64,000 bases of DNA from Streptomyces sp. NBC_01707 (GTDB lineage: Bacteria > Actinomycetota > Actinomycetes > Streptomycetales > Streptomycetaceae), in contig NZ_CP109190.1 of assembly GCF_041438805.1 (NCBI RefSeq), positions 8,742,001 to 8,806,000 of the forward strand, in the 5' to 3' direction. This document shows, piece after piece, positions 9,043-18,806 of this stretch (positions are counted from its first letter, which is position 1; every line of letters begins with the position of its first letter). The notes beneath the pieces were generated by a model. That model did no database searches, was not told where the DNA came from, and saw only the letters and a list, made by a program, of their open reading frames with translations. Both the position numbers and the translations under genes were made by a program.

Positions 9043-12000
9043 ATGAGAACCCAATGCTGGAGACGGCGGGTCCTTTCCGCCGTGGTCACCGCCAGTCTTC
9101 TGATGATCGGGTGGCCGGCGCTCACCGCCTCGGCGGCCGGCGGCCCGAACATCGCCGTCGGCCGACCCGCCGCCGCGAGCAGCGCCAACGGTGAGTACAC
9201 CGCCAGGAACATCAACGACGGAGACCGGTCGACCTACTGGGAAGGGGCCGGCAGCACCCTGCCCCAGTGGGTGCAGACCGATCTCGGAACCGCCACCCGT
9301 GTCGATGAGGTCACGTTGAAGCTGCCCGCGGGCTGGGAGAGCCGGCAACAGACGCTCTCGCTCCAGGGCAGCGACGACGGAACCAGCTTCTCGACTCTGA
9401 AGACCTCGGCCGCCTACACCTTCGCTCCAGGCAGCTCCAACGAGGTGACCATCTCCTTCCCTGCCACCCGAACCCGCTTCGTGCGTGTGCACATCACGGC
9501 GAACACGGGCTGGCGGACCGCGCAGCTCTCCGAGCTGGAGGTCCGTGCGGCGGGGGAGTCGTCGGTCGACCTCGCCGCGGGTCGCACACTTCAGGCGAGC
9601 AGCTACACCGAGACATATGTGGCTCCCAACGCCAACGACGGCAACCCGGCCACCTACTGGGAGTCGCGCAACGGCGATCTGCCGCAGTGGATCCAGGCCG
9701 ACCTGGGAGCTTCGGTGCGCGTGGACCGGGTGGTGCTACGGCTGCCGGACGGCTGGGAACCCAGGACCCAGACACTGAAGATCCAGGGAAGTGCCAACGG
9801 TTCGGACTTCACGGATCTCACCCCGTCCAAGGACTACGCATTCACTCCCGCCGGCGGTGAGGCGGTGACGGTCTCCTTCGACGCCACCACCACGCGCTAC
9901 GTGCGGGTGCTGGTCAGCGCCAACACCGGCCGGGCGGCCGCCCAACTCTCCGAACTGGAGATCTACGGCCCCGGGACGGGCGACACCGAGCCGCCGACCG
10001 CACCCGGGGGGCTGGCGTACACCGAGCCGGCCTCCGGCCGGATCAAGCTGACCTGGCAGGCGTCGACGGACGACGAGGGCGTCACCGGCTACGACATCTA
10101 TGCCGACAACACACTTCTGACCAGCGTGGCCGGGGACGTCACCACGTATACCGACATGCGTCCCGCCGATGCCACCGTTGCCTACTTCGTACGGGCCAAG
10201 GACGCGGCGGGCAACGAGTCGGCCAACAGCAACACCGTGACCCGCAGGGCCGACACGGGGGACACCCAGGCGCCGACCGCACCCGCGGGCCTCGCCCTCA
10301 CCGAGCCGGCCTCCGGTCAGATCAAGCTGACCTGGCAGGCGTCGACGGACGACAAGGGCGTCACCGGCTACGACATCTACGCGAACAACGTCCTCCGCAG
10401 GAGTGTGGCCGGCGACGTCACCACGTACACGGACACCCAGTCCGCGGGCACCACCGTCTCGTACGTCGTGCGGGCCAAGGACGCGGCGGGCAACACGTCC
10501 GGCGACAGCAACACCGTCACCCGCAACGGCAGCAGCGGATCGGCCTCCAACCTGGCCGTCGGCAAGCCGATCACGGCCTCGTCCGTGGTCCACACGTTCG
10601 TCGCCGAGAACGCCGACGACAACCAGCTGACGACCTACTGGGAGGGAGCGGGCGGCAGTTACCCGAACACCCTCACCGTGAAGCTGGGTGCCAACGCCGA
10701 CACCGAGAGTGTCGTGGTCAAGCTCAACCCGGACAGCAGCTGGGGCGCCCGGACCCAGAACATCCAGGTGCTCGGACGTGAGCAGAGCGCCACGTCCTTC
10801 ACGGGTCTGGTGGGGGCGAAGGACTACGCGTTCAGCCCCGCGACCGGCAACACGGTGACCATCCCGGTCGCCGCCCGGGTCGCCGACGTCCAACTGAGGT
10901 TCACCTCCAACACGGGCTCCGGTGCCGGCCAGGTCGCGGAGTTCCAGGTCCTGGGTGCCCCGGCTCCCAACCCGGACCTTCAGGTCACCGCGGTCGGCGT
11001 CGCTCCTGCCGCACCGGTCGAGTCGGACCCGATCACCGTGGCCGCGACCGTGCGCAACAGCGGAGCGGTCGCTGCGCCGGCGAGCAAGCTCGAATTCCGG
11101 CTGGGCGGCTCCAAGGTGGCCACCGTGCCGGTGGGCGCCCTGGCTGCCGGATCGTCCACCCAGGTCAGTGCGGACATCGGGCCGCGCGACGCGGGCTCGT
11201 ACGAACTGAGCGCCGTCGCGGACGCGGCGGGCGAAGTCATCGAGCAGAACGAGACCGACAACACCTATGCGCGTGCGGACGCGCTGGTGGTGAAACCGGT
11301 GTCCAGCTCGGACCTGGTGGCCACCGCGGTCACCACCTCGCCGTCGGCCCCGGCCGACGGCGACGACGTCACGTTCTCCGTCGCGGTGAAGAACCAGGGC
11401 ACCGTGGCATCCGCGAGCGGCAGTCATGCCATCACGCTGAGTCTGATCGACTCCAAGGGCGCCACGGTGAAGACTCTCACCGGCACGCACAGCGGAGCCG
11501 TCGCCGCCGGTGCGACCACCGCGCCGGTGAAATTGGGCAGTTGGACGGCCGCCAACGGCTCGTACACCGTGAAGGTCGTCCTCGCCGACGACGCCAATGA
11601 GCTCCCGGTGAAACGGGGGAACAACACCAGCACCGAGTCGCTCTTCGTCGGCCGTGGGGCCGACATGCCGTACGACACGTACGAGGCGGAGGAGGGCGTC
11701 ACGGGCGGCGGCGCCCAGGTCGTCGGCCCGAACCGGACCGTCGGTGACATCGCGGGCGAGGCGTCGGGCCGCAAGGCCGTCACCCTCAACAACACGGGCA
11801 ACTATGTCGAGTTCACCACCAGAGCGAGTACCAACACCCTGGTGACGCGGTTCTCCGTGCCGGACTCCGCGGGCGGCGGCGGCATCGACACCAAGCTCAA
11901 TGTGTATGTGGACGGGACCTTTCTGAAGGCCATCGACCTCACCTCGAAGTACGCGTGGCTGTACGGCGCCGAGACGGGTCCCGGCAACGCGCCCGGATCC

Positions 12001-13332
12001 GGGGCGCCCCGGCACATCTACGACGAGGCGAACATGATGCTGGGAAAGACCGTTCCCGCCGGGAGCAGGATCCGGCTGCAGAAGGACGCGGCCAACACCA
12101 GCACCTATGCGATCGACTTCGTCAGCCTGGAGCAGGTCGCACCGGTCGCCAACCCGGACCCCGCCTCGTACACCGTCCCCGTCGGATTCACCCACCAGGA
12201 CGTCCAGAACGCCCTGGACAAGGTCCGGATGGACACCACCGGACAGCTCGTGGGTGTCTATCTGCCGGCCGGTGAGTACGAGACGTCCAGCAAATTCCAG
12301 GTCTACGGAAAGGCTGTGAAAGTCGTCGGCGCGGGGCCCTGGTACACCAGGTTCCACGCTCCGTCCGGGCAGGAGAACACCGATGTCGGATTCCGTGCGG
12401 AGGCCAGTGCGAAGGGTTCGTCGTTCGCGAACTTCGCGTACTTCGGCAATTACACCTCGCGTATCGACGGACCGGGCAAGGTGTTCGACTTCTCGAATGT
12501 CTCCGACATCGTGATCGACAACATCTGGAACGAACACATGGTGTGCCTCTACTGGGGAGCGAACACCGACGGCGTCACCATCAAGAACTCCCGCATCCGC
12601 AATCTGTTCGCCGACGGCATCAACATGACCAACGGCTCGACCGACAACCTCGTGACCAACAACGAGGCCCGGGCCACGGGCGACGACAGCTTCGCACTGT
12701 TCTCGGCGATCGATGCCGGGGGATCGGACATGAAGAACAACGTCTACGAGAATCTGACCTCGATCCTCACCTGGCGTGCCGCGGGAGTCGCCGTCTACGG
12801 CGGCTACGACAACGCCTTCCGCAATATCCGCGTCGCGGACACCCTGGTCTACTCGGGAATCACTGTCAGCTCGCTGGACTTCGGATACCCGATGAATGGG
12901 TTCGGGACCGGACCGACCACGATCGAGAATGTGTCGGTCGTCCGTTCAGGCGGCCACTTCTGGGGATCGCAGACCTTCCCCGGGATCTGGTTGTTCTCGG
13001 CGTCCAAGGTGTTCCAGGGGATTCACATCAACAACGTGGACATCGTCGATCCGACATACAGCGGCATCATGTTCCAGACCAACTATGTGGGAGGACAGCC
13101 CCAGTTCCCGATCAAGGACACCGTCCTCAGCGACATCTCGATCTCCGGCGCCCGCAAGAGCGGCGACGCGTACGACGCCAAGTCCGGCTTCGGGCTGTGG
13201 GCCAACGAGATGCCGGAGGCGGGCCAGGGGCCCGCGGTCGGTGAGGTCACCTTCAACGGCCTGAAGCTGACCGACAACGCGCAGGACGTGAAGAACACGA
13301 CCACCACCTTCCGGATCAACATCAACCCGTAA
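9043..13332 (+). CDS. Secreted GH87 alpha-1,3-glucanase (mycodextranase family), multidomain
   Basis: 1429 aa. ATG 9043 starts a Sec signal peptide (RRR, hydrophobic core, ALTASAAG). Order: discoidin-like carbohydrate-binding domains (about 33-170 and 176-310), two fibronectin III repeats (about 314-400, 407-495), a third discoidin-like domain (about 502-640), two CARDB domains (about 644-750, 756-870), a CBM35/6-type domain (about 876-1030) and a C-terminal parallel beta-helix (about 1037-1429). In the helix, D1191 (DGINM) and D1214/D1215 (GDDS) have the 23/24-residue spacing of the three catalytic aspartates reported for bacterial GH87 glucanases. It should hydrolyse alpha-1,3-glucan of fungal walls or dental-type mutan outside the cell. 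The importer and GH13 enzyme downstream fit uptake of the products. Confidence 0.88.
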   Translation: MRTQCWRRRVLSAVVTASLLMIGWPALTASAAGGPNIAVGRPAAASSANGEYTARNINDGDRSTYWEGAGSTLPQWVQTDLGTATRVDEVTLKLPAGWESRQQTLSLQGSDDGTSFSTLKTSAAYTFAPGSSNEVTISFPATRTRFVRVHITANTGWRTAQLSELEVRAAGESSVDLAAGRTLQASSYTETYVAPNANDGNPATYWESRNGDLPQWIQADLGASVRVDRVVLRLPDGWEPRTQTLKIQGSANGSDFTDLTPSKDYAFTPAGGEAVTVSFDATTTRYVRVLVSANTGRAAAQLSELEIYGPGTGDTEPPTAPGGLAYTEPASGRIKLTWQASTDDEGVTGYDIYADNTLLTSVAGDVTTYTDMRPADATVAYFVRAKDAAGNESANSNTVTRRADTGDTQAPTAPAGLALTEPASGQIKLTWQASTDDKGVTGYDIYANNVLRRSVAGDVTTYTDTQSAGTTVSYVVRAKDAAGNTSGDSNTVTRNGSSGSASNLAVGKPITASSVVHTFVAENADDNQLTTYWEGAGGSYPNTLTVKLGANADTESVVVKLNPDSSWGARTQNIQVLGREQSATSFTGLVGAKDYAFSPATGNTVTIPVAARVADVQLRFTSNTGSGAGQVAEFQVLGAPAPNPDLQVTAVGVAPAAPVESDPITVAATVRNSGAVAAPASKLEFRLGGSKVATVPVGALAAGSSTQVSADIGPRDAGSYELSAVADAAGEVIEQNETDNTYARADALVVKPVSSSDLVATAVTTSPSAPADGDDVTFSVAVKNQGTVASASGSHAITLSLIDSKGATVKTLTGTHSGAVAAGATTAPVKLGSWTAANGSYTVKVVLADDANELPVKRGNNTSTESLFVGRGADMPYDTYEAEEGVTGGGAQVVGPNRTVGDIAGEASGRKAVTLNNTGNYVEFTTRASTNTLVTRFSVPDSAGGGGIDTKLNVYVDGTFLKAIDLTSKYAWLYGAETGPGNAPGSGAPRHIYDEANMMLGKTVPAGSRIRLQKDAANTSTYAIDFVSLEQVAPVANPDPASYTVPVGFTHQDVQNALDKVRMDTTGQLVGVYLPAGEYETSSKFQVYGKAVKVVGAGPWYTRFHAPSGQENTDVGFRAEASAKGSSFANFAYFGNYTSRIDGPGKVFDFSNVSDIVIDNIWNEHMVCLYWGANTDGVTIKNSRIRNLFADGINMTNGSTDNLVTNNEARATGDDSFALFSAIDAGGSDMKNNVYENLTSILTWRAAGVAVYGGYDNAFRNIRVADTLVYSGITVSSLDFGYPMNGFGTGPTTIENVSVVRSGGHFWGSQTFPGIWLFSASKVFQGIHINNVDIVDPTYSGIMFQTNYVGGQPQFPIKDTVLSDISISGARKSGDAYDAKSGFGLWANEMPEAGQGPAVGEVTFNGLKLTDNAQDVKNTTTTFRININP

Positions 13333-13350
13333 CGCGGAACCGCAGGTCAG

Positions 13351-13385
13351 GGACGCCGCCCGGGACTCTGGGCGGGCGGCGTTCC
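13351..13385 (+). terminator. Terminator hairpin after the GH87 gene
   Basis: GGACGCCGCCCG (13351-13362) pairs with 13373-13385, with G-T pairs, around a short loop 18 nt after the stop codon. Streptomyces terminators often lack a U-run. Confidence 0.65.
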
Positions 13386-13448
13386 GAGCGGCGCGAAAGC
13401 TCTGCCACGCACGTCACATGCGTAGCACTGTCAAACTTTTACGAAATC

Positions 13449-13466
13449 TGCGCGAGATATTGCGCA
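13449..13466. promoter_or_regulatory. Inverted repeat TGCGC-N8-GCGCA upstream of the importer operon
   Basis: Located about 90 bp before the lipoprotein start in an AT-richer segment. The shared pattern GCGCnAnAT..TTGCG resembles the repeat at 8761-8775, but one base shorter. A possible operator; no regulator gene lies nearby. Confidence 0.3.
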
Positions 13467-13551
13467 CGGATGTCAGCGGTGGTTGAGTGTGCCGCGCCCC
13501 GGCAGAGAGCCGGCCGAGGGACTTCCACGCCCATGCCCGAAGGGACCATCG

Positions 13552-14976
13552 ATGAGAAGTGCTGGGTTCCGCAGTCATCGCCGTACACGCCGCACCTCCG
13601 CGGCCGCCCTCGTCACCGCCCTCGCCCTGACCGCTCTCGCCTCATGCGGTACGAGCAGCAGCAGCGACAACAACAACGGCGGCGGCTCCGGCGGCTCGTC
13701 CGACCCGTCAGCTCCGCTGGACCCGAAGGCGAAGGTGACCCTCTCGATCGACTGCATGCCGCCGGCGGCGAAGGCCGCGGAACTGCGGGAGTGGAACGAG
13801 GACATCAAGACGTTCAACAAGAAGTACCCGAACGTCAAGATCAACGGAAAGTCCACCCCGGGCCAGTGCCTGGAGCCGCCGCGCTTCACCGCCATGCTCA
13901 AGGCGAAGTCGCAGCCCGATGTCTTCTACGCGTACTTCACCGACCTCGAACAGGTACTGGACAACGACGGGGCGACCGACATCTCCGCGTACGTCACCGA
14001 CAAGTCGGTCCCGGCGCTGAAGGACATCCAGCCGCAAGTCCTCGACGTGGCCCGCAAGGACGGCAAGCTCTACGCCCTGCCGACCAGCAACTACACCATG
14101 GGCCTGATGATCAACCGGAAGCTCTTCACCCAGGCCGGCCTCGACCCGGACACGCCGCCGGCCACCTGGGAAGAGGTCCGGGCCGCCGCCAAGAAGATCG
14201 CGGCCCTCGGCAAGGGCATCGCGGGCTACGGCGAGTACAGCGCGGCCAACACAGGCGGCTGGCACTTCACCGCCGCCCAGTACTCCCTCGGCGGGGACGT
14301 GGTCGACTCCACCGGTAAGAAGGCCGCCTTCAACGACGCCACGGGCAAGCAGGTTCTCCAGCAGCTGCACGACATGCGGTGGGAGGACAACAGCATGGGC
14401 CAGACCCAGCTGCTTAAGTGGGGCGATCTGCAGAAGCAGATAGCGAGCGACAAGCTCGGCATGTTCCTCGCCGCGCCCGACGACATCACGTACATGGTCC
14501 AGCAGCTCGGCGCCAAGTACGAGAACTTCGGTATGGGCCCCATCCCCGGAGCCAAGGGCACGCTCTTCGGTGGCAACAACTACATGATCAAGCAGGGCAG
14601 TTCGCCCGACCAGATCAAGGCCGCCGTCGCCTGGCTCAACTTCAAGAACCTCACCCAGGGCAAGGGCCAGTTCGACTGGGCGCGCACCAAGGCCGACCAG
14701 CTGCCCGTCGGACTGCCGCAGCCGAACTTCTTCCTGGGCGACACCAAGACGAAGGACGACGCACAGCGGGTCGCCAACGCCACGATGCCGGTCGAGAACT
14801 TCAAGGCCTTCATGGACAACCCGGTCACCGGCAAGGCCGAGCCGCCGAAGGCCCAGGAGATCTACAAGATCCTCGACAACGCCATGTCCGGCGTCCTGAC
14901 CAACAAGAACGCGAACATCGACAAGCTGCTCTCCGACGCCGAGAAGCAGGTCAACCAGGTGCTGGCGAACCAGTGA
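13552..14976 (+). CDS. Sugar ABC importer, solute-binding lipoprotein
   Basis: 474 aa. ATG 13552 has AAGGGA upstream and gives a lipoprotein signal ending in the lipobox LASC, followed by a Ser/Asn/Gly-rich linker. The body is a family-1 extracellular solute-binding protein (MalE/MsmE type). First gene of an importer operon between a secreted glucanase and a GH13 glucosidase, so the ligand is probably an alpha-linked gluco-oligosaccharide such as nigero-oligosaccharides (inference). Confidence 0.9.
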   Translation: MRSAGFRSHRRTRRTSAAALVTALALTALASCGTSSSSDNNNGGGSGGSSDPSAPLDPKAKVTLSIDCMPPAAKAAELREWNEDIKTFNKKYPNVKINGKSTPGQCLEPPRFTAMLKAKSQPDVFYAYFTDLEQVLDNDGATDISAYVTDKSVPALKDIQPQVLDVARKDGKLYALPTSNYTMGLMINRKLFTQAGLDPDTPPATWEEVRAAAKKIAALGKGIAGYGEYSAANTGGWHFTAAQYSLGGDVVDSTGKKAAFNDATGKQVLQQLHDMRWEDNSMGQTQLLKWGDLQKQIASDKLGMFLAAPDDITYMVQQLGAKYENFGMGPIPGAKGTLFGGNNYMIKQGSSPDQIKAAVAWLNFKNLTQGKGQFDWARTKADQLPVGLPQPNFFLGDTKTKDDAQRVANATMPVENFKAFMDNPVTGKAEPPKAQEIYKILDNAMSGVLTNKNANIDKLLSDAEKQVNQVLANQ

Positions 14977-14984
14977 CGGACGCG

Positions 14985-15013
14985 CGGGGCCGGGTCACGC
15001 GGACCCGGCCCCG
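14985..15013 (+). terminator. Intercistronic hairpin after the binding-protein gene
   Basis: Perfect 12-bp arms (14985-14996 and 15002-15013) with a 5-nt loop lie between the lipoprotein and first permease genes. A stable hairpin here is typical for partial termination or mRNA protection, giving more binding protein than permease. Confidence 0.7.
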
Positions 15014-15063
15014 CCCCCGACCGTCCATCCGCGTCTGAAGTACACCGGCACCGAGGAGACACC

Positions 15064-16023
15064 ATGTCGGCCCCCACCCTGTCCACCAGCAAGGCGACCA
15101 GGCCACGCCACGGACACCCGGGCCCCGCCCGCCCGAACTCCGCCCGCGAGGAGTTCGTACGGGCCGTCCGCCGCAACATCTCGGCGCACGGCTTCCTGAT
15201 CGGGGCGGTGCTCTGCTTCTCGTTCTTCTCCTGGTATCCGATGGTCCGGGAATTCATCCTGGCCTTCCAGAAGAACGAGAACGGCAAGACCACCTGGGCC
15301 GGCTGGTCCAATCTCAGCTACGTCGTCAACGACCCGGCCTTCTGGCAGGCCTGGCGCAACACCCTGCTCTTCACCGGCCTGGCCCTGCTGCTGGGCTTCC
15401 TGGTCCCGTTCGTCGTCGCGGTCGTACTCAACGAATTCCGGCACGGTCAGGGCTACCTGCGGTTGCTGGTCTATCTGCCGGTGATGCTGCCGCCCGTCGC
15501 CTCGGTCCTGCTGTTCAAGTACTTCTACGACCCCGGCTACGGACTCTTCAACCGCATCCTGGAGGTCTTCCACCTCCCCGCCCAGCAGTGGCTGCAGTCC
15601 ACGGACACCGCGATGCTCTCCGTCGTCATCGCGGCCACCTGGATGAACATGGGCGGCGCCACCCTGATCTACCTCGCCGCACTCCAGTCGATCCCCGGCG
15701 AACTGTACGAAGCGGCCGAACTGGACGGCGCGGGACTGCTGCGCAGGGTCTGGCACGTCACCATCCCGCAGACCCGGCTCATCCTCTCGTTGCTGCTGCT
15801 GATGCAGATCATCGCGACGATGCAGGTCTTCACCGAGCCGTTCCTCCTCACCAACGGTGCGGGCCCAGAGGGTTCCACCACGACCGTCGTCTACCTCATC
15901 TACCAGTACGCCTTCAACTTCAACAACTACGGCAGTGCGGCGGCCCTCGGACTCGTCCTGCTCGTCGTCCTCGCGGGCTTCTCCGCGGTGTACGTACGAC
16001 TCAGCCGCAGCAGCGAAGACTAG
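15064..16023 (+). CDS. Sugar ABC importer permease, MalF type
   Basis: 319 aa with six predicted membrane segments after a basic cytoplasmic N-terminus. The EAA loop reads YEAAELDGAGLLRRVWHVTIP, which docks on the ATPase. ATG 15064 follows GAGGAG. It is the second gene of the operon. No ATPase gene is present, consistent with the shared MsiK ATPase used by Streptomyces sugar importers. Confidence 0.92.
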   Translation: MSAPTLSTSKATRPRHGHPGPARPNSAREEFVRAVRRNISAHGFLIGAVLCFSFFSWYPMVREFILAFQKNENGKTTWAGWSNLSYVVNDPAFWQAWRNTLLFTGLALLLGFLVPFVVAVVLNEFRHGQGYLRLLVYLPVMLPPVASVLLFKYFYDPGYGLFNRILEVFHLPAQQWLQSTDTAMLSVVIAATWMNMGGATLIYLAALQSIPGELYEAAELDGAGLLRRVWHVTIPQTRLILSLLLLMQIIATMQVFTEPFLLTNGAGPEGSTTTVVYLIYQYAFNFNNYGSAAALGLVLLVVLAGFSAVYVRLSRSSED

Positions 16024-16036
16024 GAGGGGCCCGACC

Positions 16037-16987
16037 ATGGCATCGAACGCCTTCGTCTCCCGACGGCGCGGCTCCGGACAGCGCAGGGCCGAGCGGCGCG
16101 CCGCCGACCTGGGACGCCAGCGGACACTGATCTCACCGGCCCAGCTCGCCCGGCCCCGCGGCAGGACCGTCTACTGGATCGTGTTCGGCGTGGTGATCCT
16201 CCTGTTCACCGTGGCCTTCCTGGGGCCGCTCTACTGGATGGTCACCGGCGGACTCAAGACCACCCAGGAAGTCGTGCAGAGCCCGCCGACCGCCTTCCCC
16301 ACGTCGGTCCACACGGAGAACTATTCCCGGGCGTGGACGGTGATGGACCTGTCCCGGCTCCTCTTCAACACCCTCTACTACGCGTTCGGAGCGCTCGCCT
16401 TCCAGCTGCTCTTCGACGTCGCTGCCGCCTACTCGCTCTCCAAGCTGCGGCCCGTCTTCGGCAAGGTCATCCTCGGCATGATGCTGGCCACGCTGATGAT
16501 CCCGGCCACCGTCCTCGTCGTACCCCAGTACCTCACCGTCCTCGACGTGCCGATCGTGCAGCGCAATCTGCTCAACTCGCCCTGGGCGATCTGGCTGCCG
16601 TCCGTCACCAACGCCTTCAACATCTTCCTGCTGAAGCGGTTCTTCGACTCGATCCCGCGCGAACTCCTCGACGCCGCCGCGATCGACGGGGCCTCACCCC
16701 TGCGCACCCTGCGCTCCGTGGTCCTGCCGATCAGCCGGCCGATCCTCGGCGTCGTCTCCATCTTCGCGATCGTCGGCGTCTGGAAGGACTTCCTCTGGCC
16801 GATGCTCACCCTGCCCGACCCCAGCAAACAGACCCTCAACGTGGGCATCTACTCGCTGGCCAGCGGTGTCCCCGAGAACGTCCTCATCGCGGCACTCACC
16901 ATCGCGTCCATCCCGACGCTGCTCATCTTCCTGCTCTTCCAGCGCAACATCATGAGCGGACTCACCGCGGGCGGCCTCAAGGGCTAG
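16037..16987 (+). CDS. Sugar ABC importer permease, MalG type
   Basis: 316 aa. ATG 16037, 13 bp after the previous stop, with GGAGGGG upstream. Six hydrophobic segments and an EAA loop (ELLDAAAIDGASPLRTL) are visible. It pairs with the preceding permease to form the membrane channel. Confidence 0.92.
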   Translation: MASNAFVSRRRGSGQRRAERRAADLGRQRTLISPAQLARPRGRTVYWIVFGVVILLFTVAFLGPLYWMVTGGLKTTQEVVQSPPTAFPTSVHTENYSRAWTVMDLSRLLFNTLYYAFGALAFQLLFDVAAAYSLSKLRPVFGKVILGMMLATLMIPATVLVVPQYLTVLDVPIVQRNLLNSPWAIWLPSVTNAFNIFLLKRFFDSIPRELLDAAAIDGASPLRTLRSVVLPISRPILGVVSIFAIVGVWKDFLWPMLTLPDPSKQTLNVGIYSLASGVPENVLIAALTIASIPTLLIFLLFQRNIMSGLTAGGLKG

Positions 16988-17103
16988 AGACCACCCACCG
17001 CAGCAGCCTTCTCCTCCTCAGCGCTCCGCCGCCGGCCCTCCCATCCAGCGCCCCGCTGTCCGGGGCCGACGGCGGAGTCCCACCTGCCCGAAAGGAACGC
17101 CAC

Positions 17104-18726
17104 GTGGCAGACAACCGTCCGTCCGAGGCCACCGTGAACTGGTGGCGCGACGCCGCTATCTACCAGATCTATGTACGCAGCTTCGCCGACGGCGACGGTG
17201 ACGGCACCGGCGATCTCGCGGGGGTACGGGCCAAGCTGCCCTATCTCGTCGAACTGGGGGTGGACGCACTCTGGTTCACCCCCTGGTATCTCTCGCCGCT
17301 CGCCGACGGCGGATACGACGTGGCCGACTACCGCACCATCGACCCCGCCTTCGGCACCCTCGCCGAGGCCGAGAAACTGATCGCCGAGGCCCGCGAACTG
17401 GGCATCCGTACGATCATCGACATCGTCCCCAACCACGTCTCCGACCAGCACGTCTGGTTCCGGGCCGCCCTCGCGGCCGGCCCCGGCAGCCCCGAGCGGG
17501 AGCTCTTCCACTTCCGGCCCGGACGTGGCGCGGACGGCGAGATGCCGCCCAACGACTGGGTCTCCGAGTTCGGCGGCACGCCCTGGACCCGGCTCGACGA
17601 CGGCGAGTGGTATCTGCACCTGTTCGCGACGCAGCAGCCCGACCTCAACTGGGCGCACCCGGCGGTCCGTCAGGAACACGAGGACGTCCTGCGCTTCTGG
17701 TTCGAGCGAGGTGTGGAGGGTGTACGGATCGACTCGGCCGCCCTGCCCGTCAAGGACCCCGCACTGCCCGACTTCGTCGAGGGACGCGACCCCCACCCCT
17801 ATGTCGACCGGGACGAGCTGCACGACATCTATCGCTCCTGGCGAGCCATCGCCGACGAGTACGGGGCCATCTTCGTCGGAGAGGTCTGGCTCCCGGACGC
17901 CGAGCGCTTCGCCCGCTATCTGCGCCCCGACGAGCTGCACACCGCCTTCAACTTCAACTTCCTGGCGTGTCCCTGGGACGCCGGACGGCTGCGCTCCGCC
18001 ATCGACGACACGCTCGCCGAGCATGCCGCGGTCGGCGCGCCCGCCACCTGGGTCCTGTGCAACCACGATGTGACCCGCACCGTCACCCGTTACGGACGTG
18101 AGGACACCGGCTTCGACTTCGCGGCGAAGACCTTCGGTACCCCGACGGATCTCGCACTGGGCACCCGTCGGGCGCGCGCCGCCGCGCTGCTCTCGCTGGC
18201 CCTTCCGGGCGCGGCCTACCTCTACCAGGGCGAGGAGCTGGGCCTTCCGGAAGCGGACATCCCGCGCGGCCGGATCCAGGACCCGATGCACTTCCGCTCC
18301 GGCGGGACCGACCCGGGACGCGACGGCTGCCGGGTGCCGCTGCCCTGGGCGGGGCAGGCGCCGTACGCCGGTTTCGGATCCACCGTCGAGCCCTGGCTGC
18401 CACAACCCGCGGACTGGTCGACGTACGCCGCCGATCTGCAGCGTGCCGATCCGGACTCGATGCTCAGCCTGTACCGCGCGGCGCTCCGGCTGCGCCGCAC
18501 CGCGCCCGGCTTCGGCAGCTCAGGGACGCCGGGGCAGCAACTGGTGTGGTTGCCGACCGCGCCCGGGGTGCTTGCCTTCACCCGCGGCGACGGGCTGATG
18601 TGCATCGTCAATCTGACCGAGGAGCCCGTCGAACTGCCCAGCCACACCGAGGTGCTGCTCATCAGCGGCCCGCCGGCCGACGGGGGGAGGCTCCCGCAGG
18701 ACACCGCGGTCTGGCTGCGGAGCTGA
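17104..18726 (+). CDS. GH13 alpha-glucosidase
   Basis: 540 aa, cytoplasmic (no signal peptide). GTG 17104 with AAGGAA upstream. The GH13 regions are in order: DIVPNH, GVRIDSA with the Asp nucleophile, FVGEVW with the acid/base Glu, and CNHDVTR with the transition-state Asp. The AIYQIYVRSF start and lack of secretion fit oligosaccharide alpha-glucosidases of GH13 subfamily 30-like enzymes. It lies 116 bp after the permease gene and would cleave the imported oligosaccharides to glucose. Confidence 0.9.
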   Translation: MADNRPSEATVNWWRDAAIYQIYVRSFADGDGDGTGDLAGVRAKLPYLVELGVDALWFTPWYLSPLADGGYDVADYRTIDPAFGTLAEAEKLIAEARELGIRTIIDIVPNHVSDQHVWFRAALAAGPGSPERELFHFRPGRGADGEMPPNDWVSEFGGTPWTRLDDGEWYLHLFATQQPDLNWAHPAVRQEHEDVLRFWFERGVEGVRIDSAALPVKDPALPDFVEGRDPHPYVDRDELHDIYRSWRAIADEYGAIFVGEVWLPDAERFARYLRPDELHTAFNFNFLACPWDAGRLRSAIDDTLAEHAAVGAPATWVLCNHDVTRTVTRYGREDTGFDFAAKTFGTPTDLALGTRRARAAALLSLALPGAAYLYQGEELGLPEADIPRGRIQDPMHFRSGGTDPGRDGCRVPLPWAGQAPYAGFGSTVEPWLPQPADWSTYAADLQRADPDSMLSLYRAALRLRRTAPGFGSSGTPGQQLVWLPTAPGVLAFTRGDGLMCIVNLTEEPVELPSHTEVLLISGPPADGGRLPQDTAVWLRS

Positions 18727-18806
18727 TCCGGGGCGCGTACCCGCGGGCCGACACGCGGGTCCGCGGGCGGATCGCGGTGGACTCGGGGCTGCGGCAGAGT
18801 GGGCAC

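Noticed and set aside
9736..12537. A 933-codon minus-strand open frame inside the GH87 gene
   Set aside because: It is the antisense shadow of strong GC3 codon bias. The composition is Arg/Gly/Val-rich with no domain, whereas the plus frame has a full domain series.
16333..17103. Upstream extension of the GH13 frame into the permease gene
   Set aside because: The frame is open but Arg/His/Pro-rich and unlike any protein; GTG 17104 with its ribosome site gives the family start.
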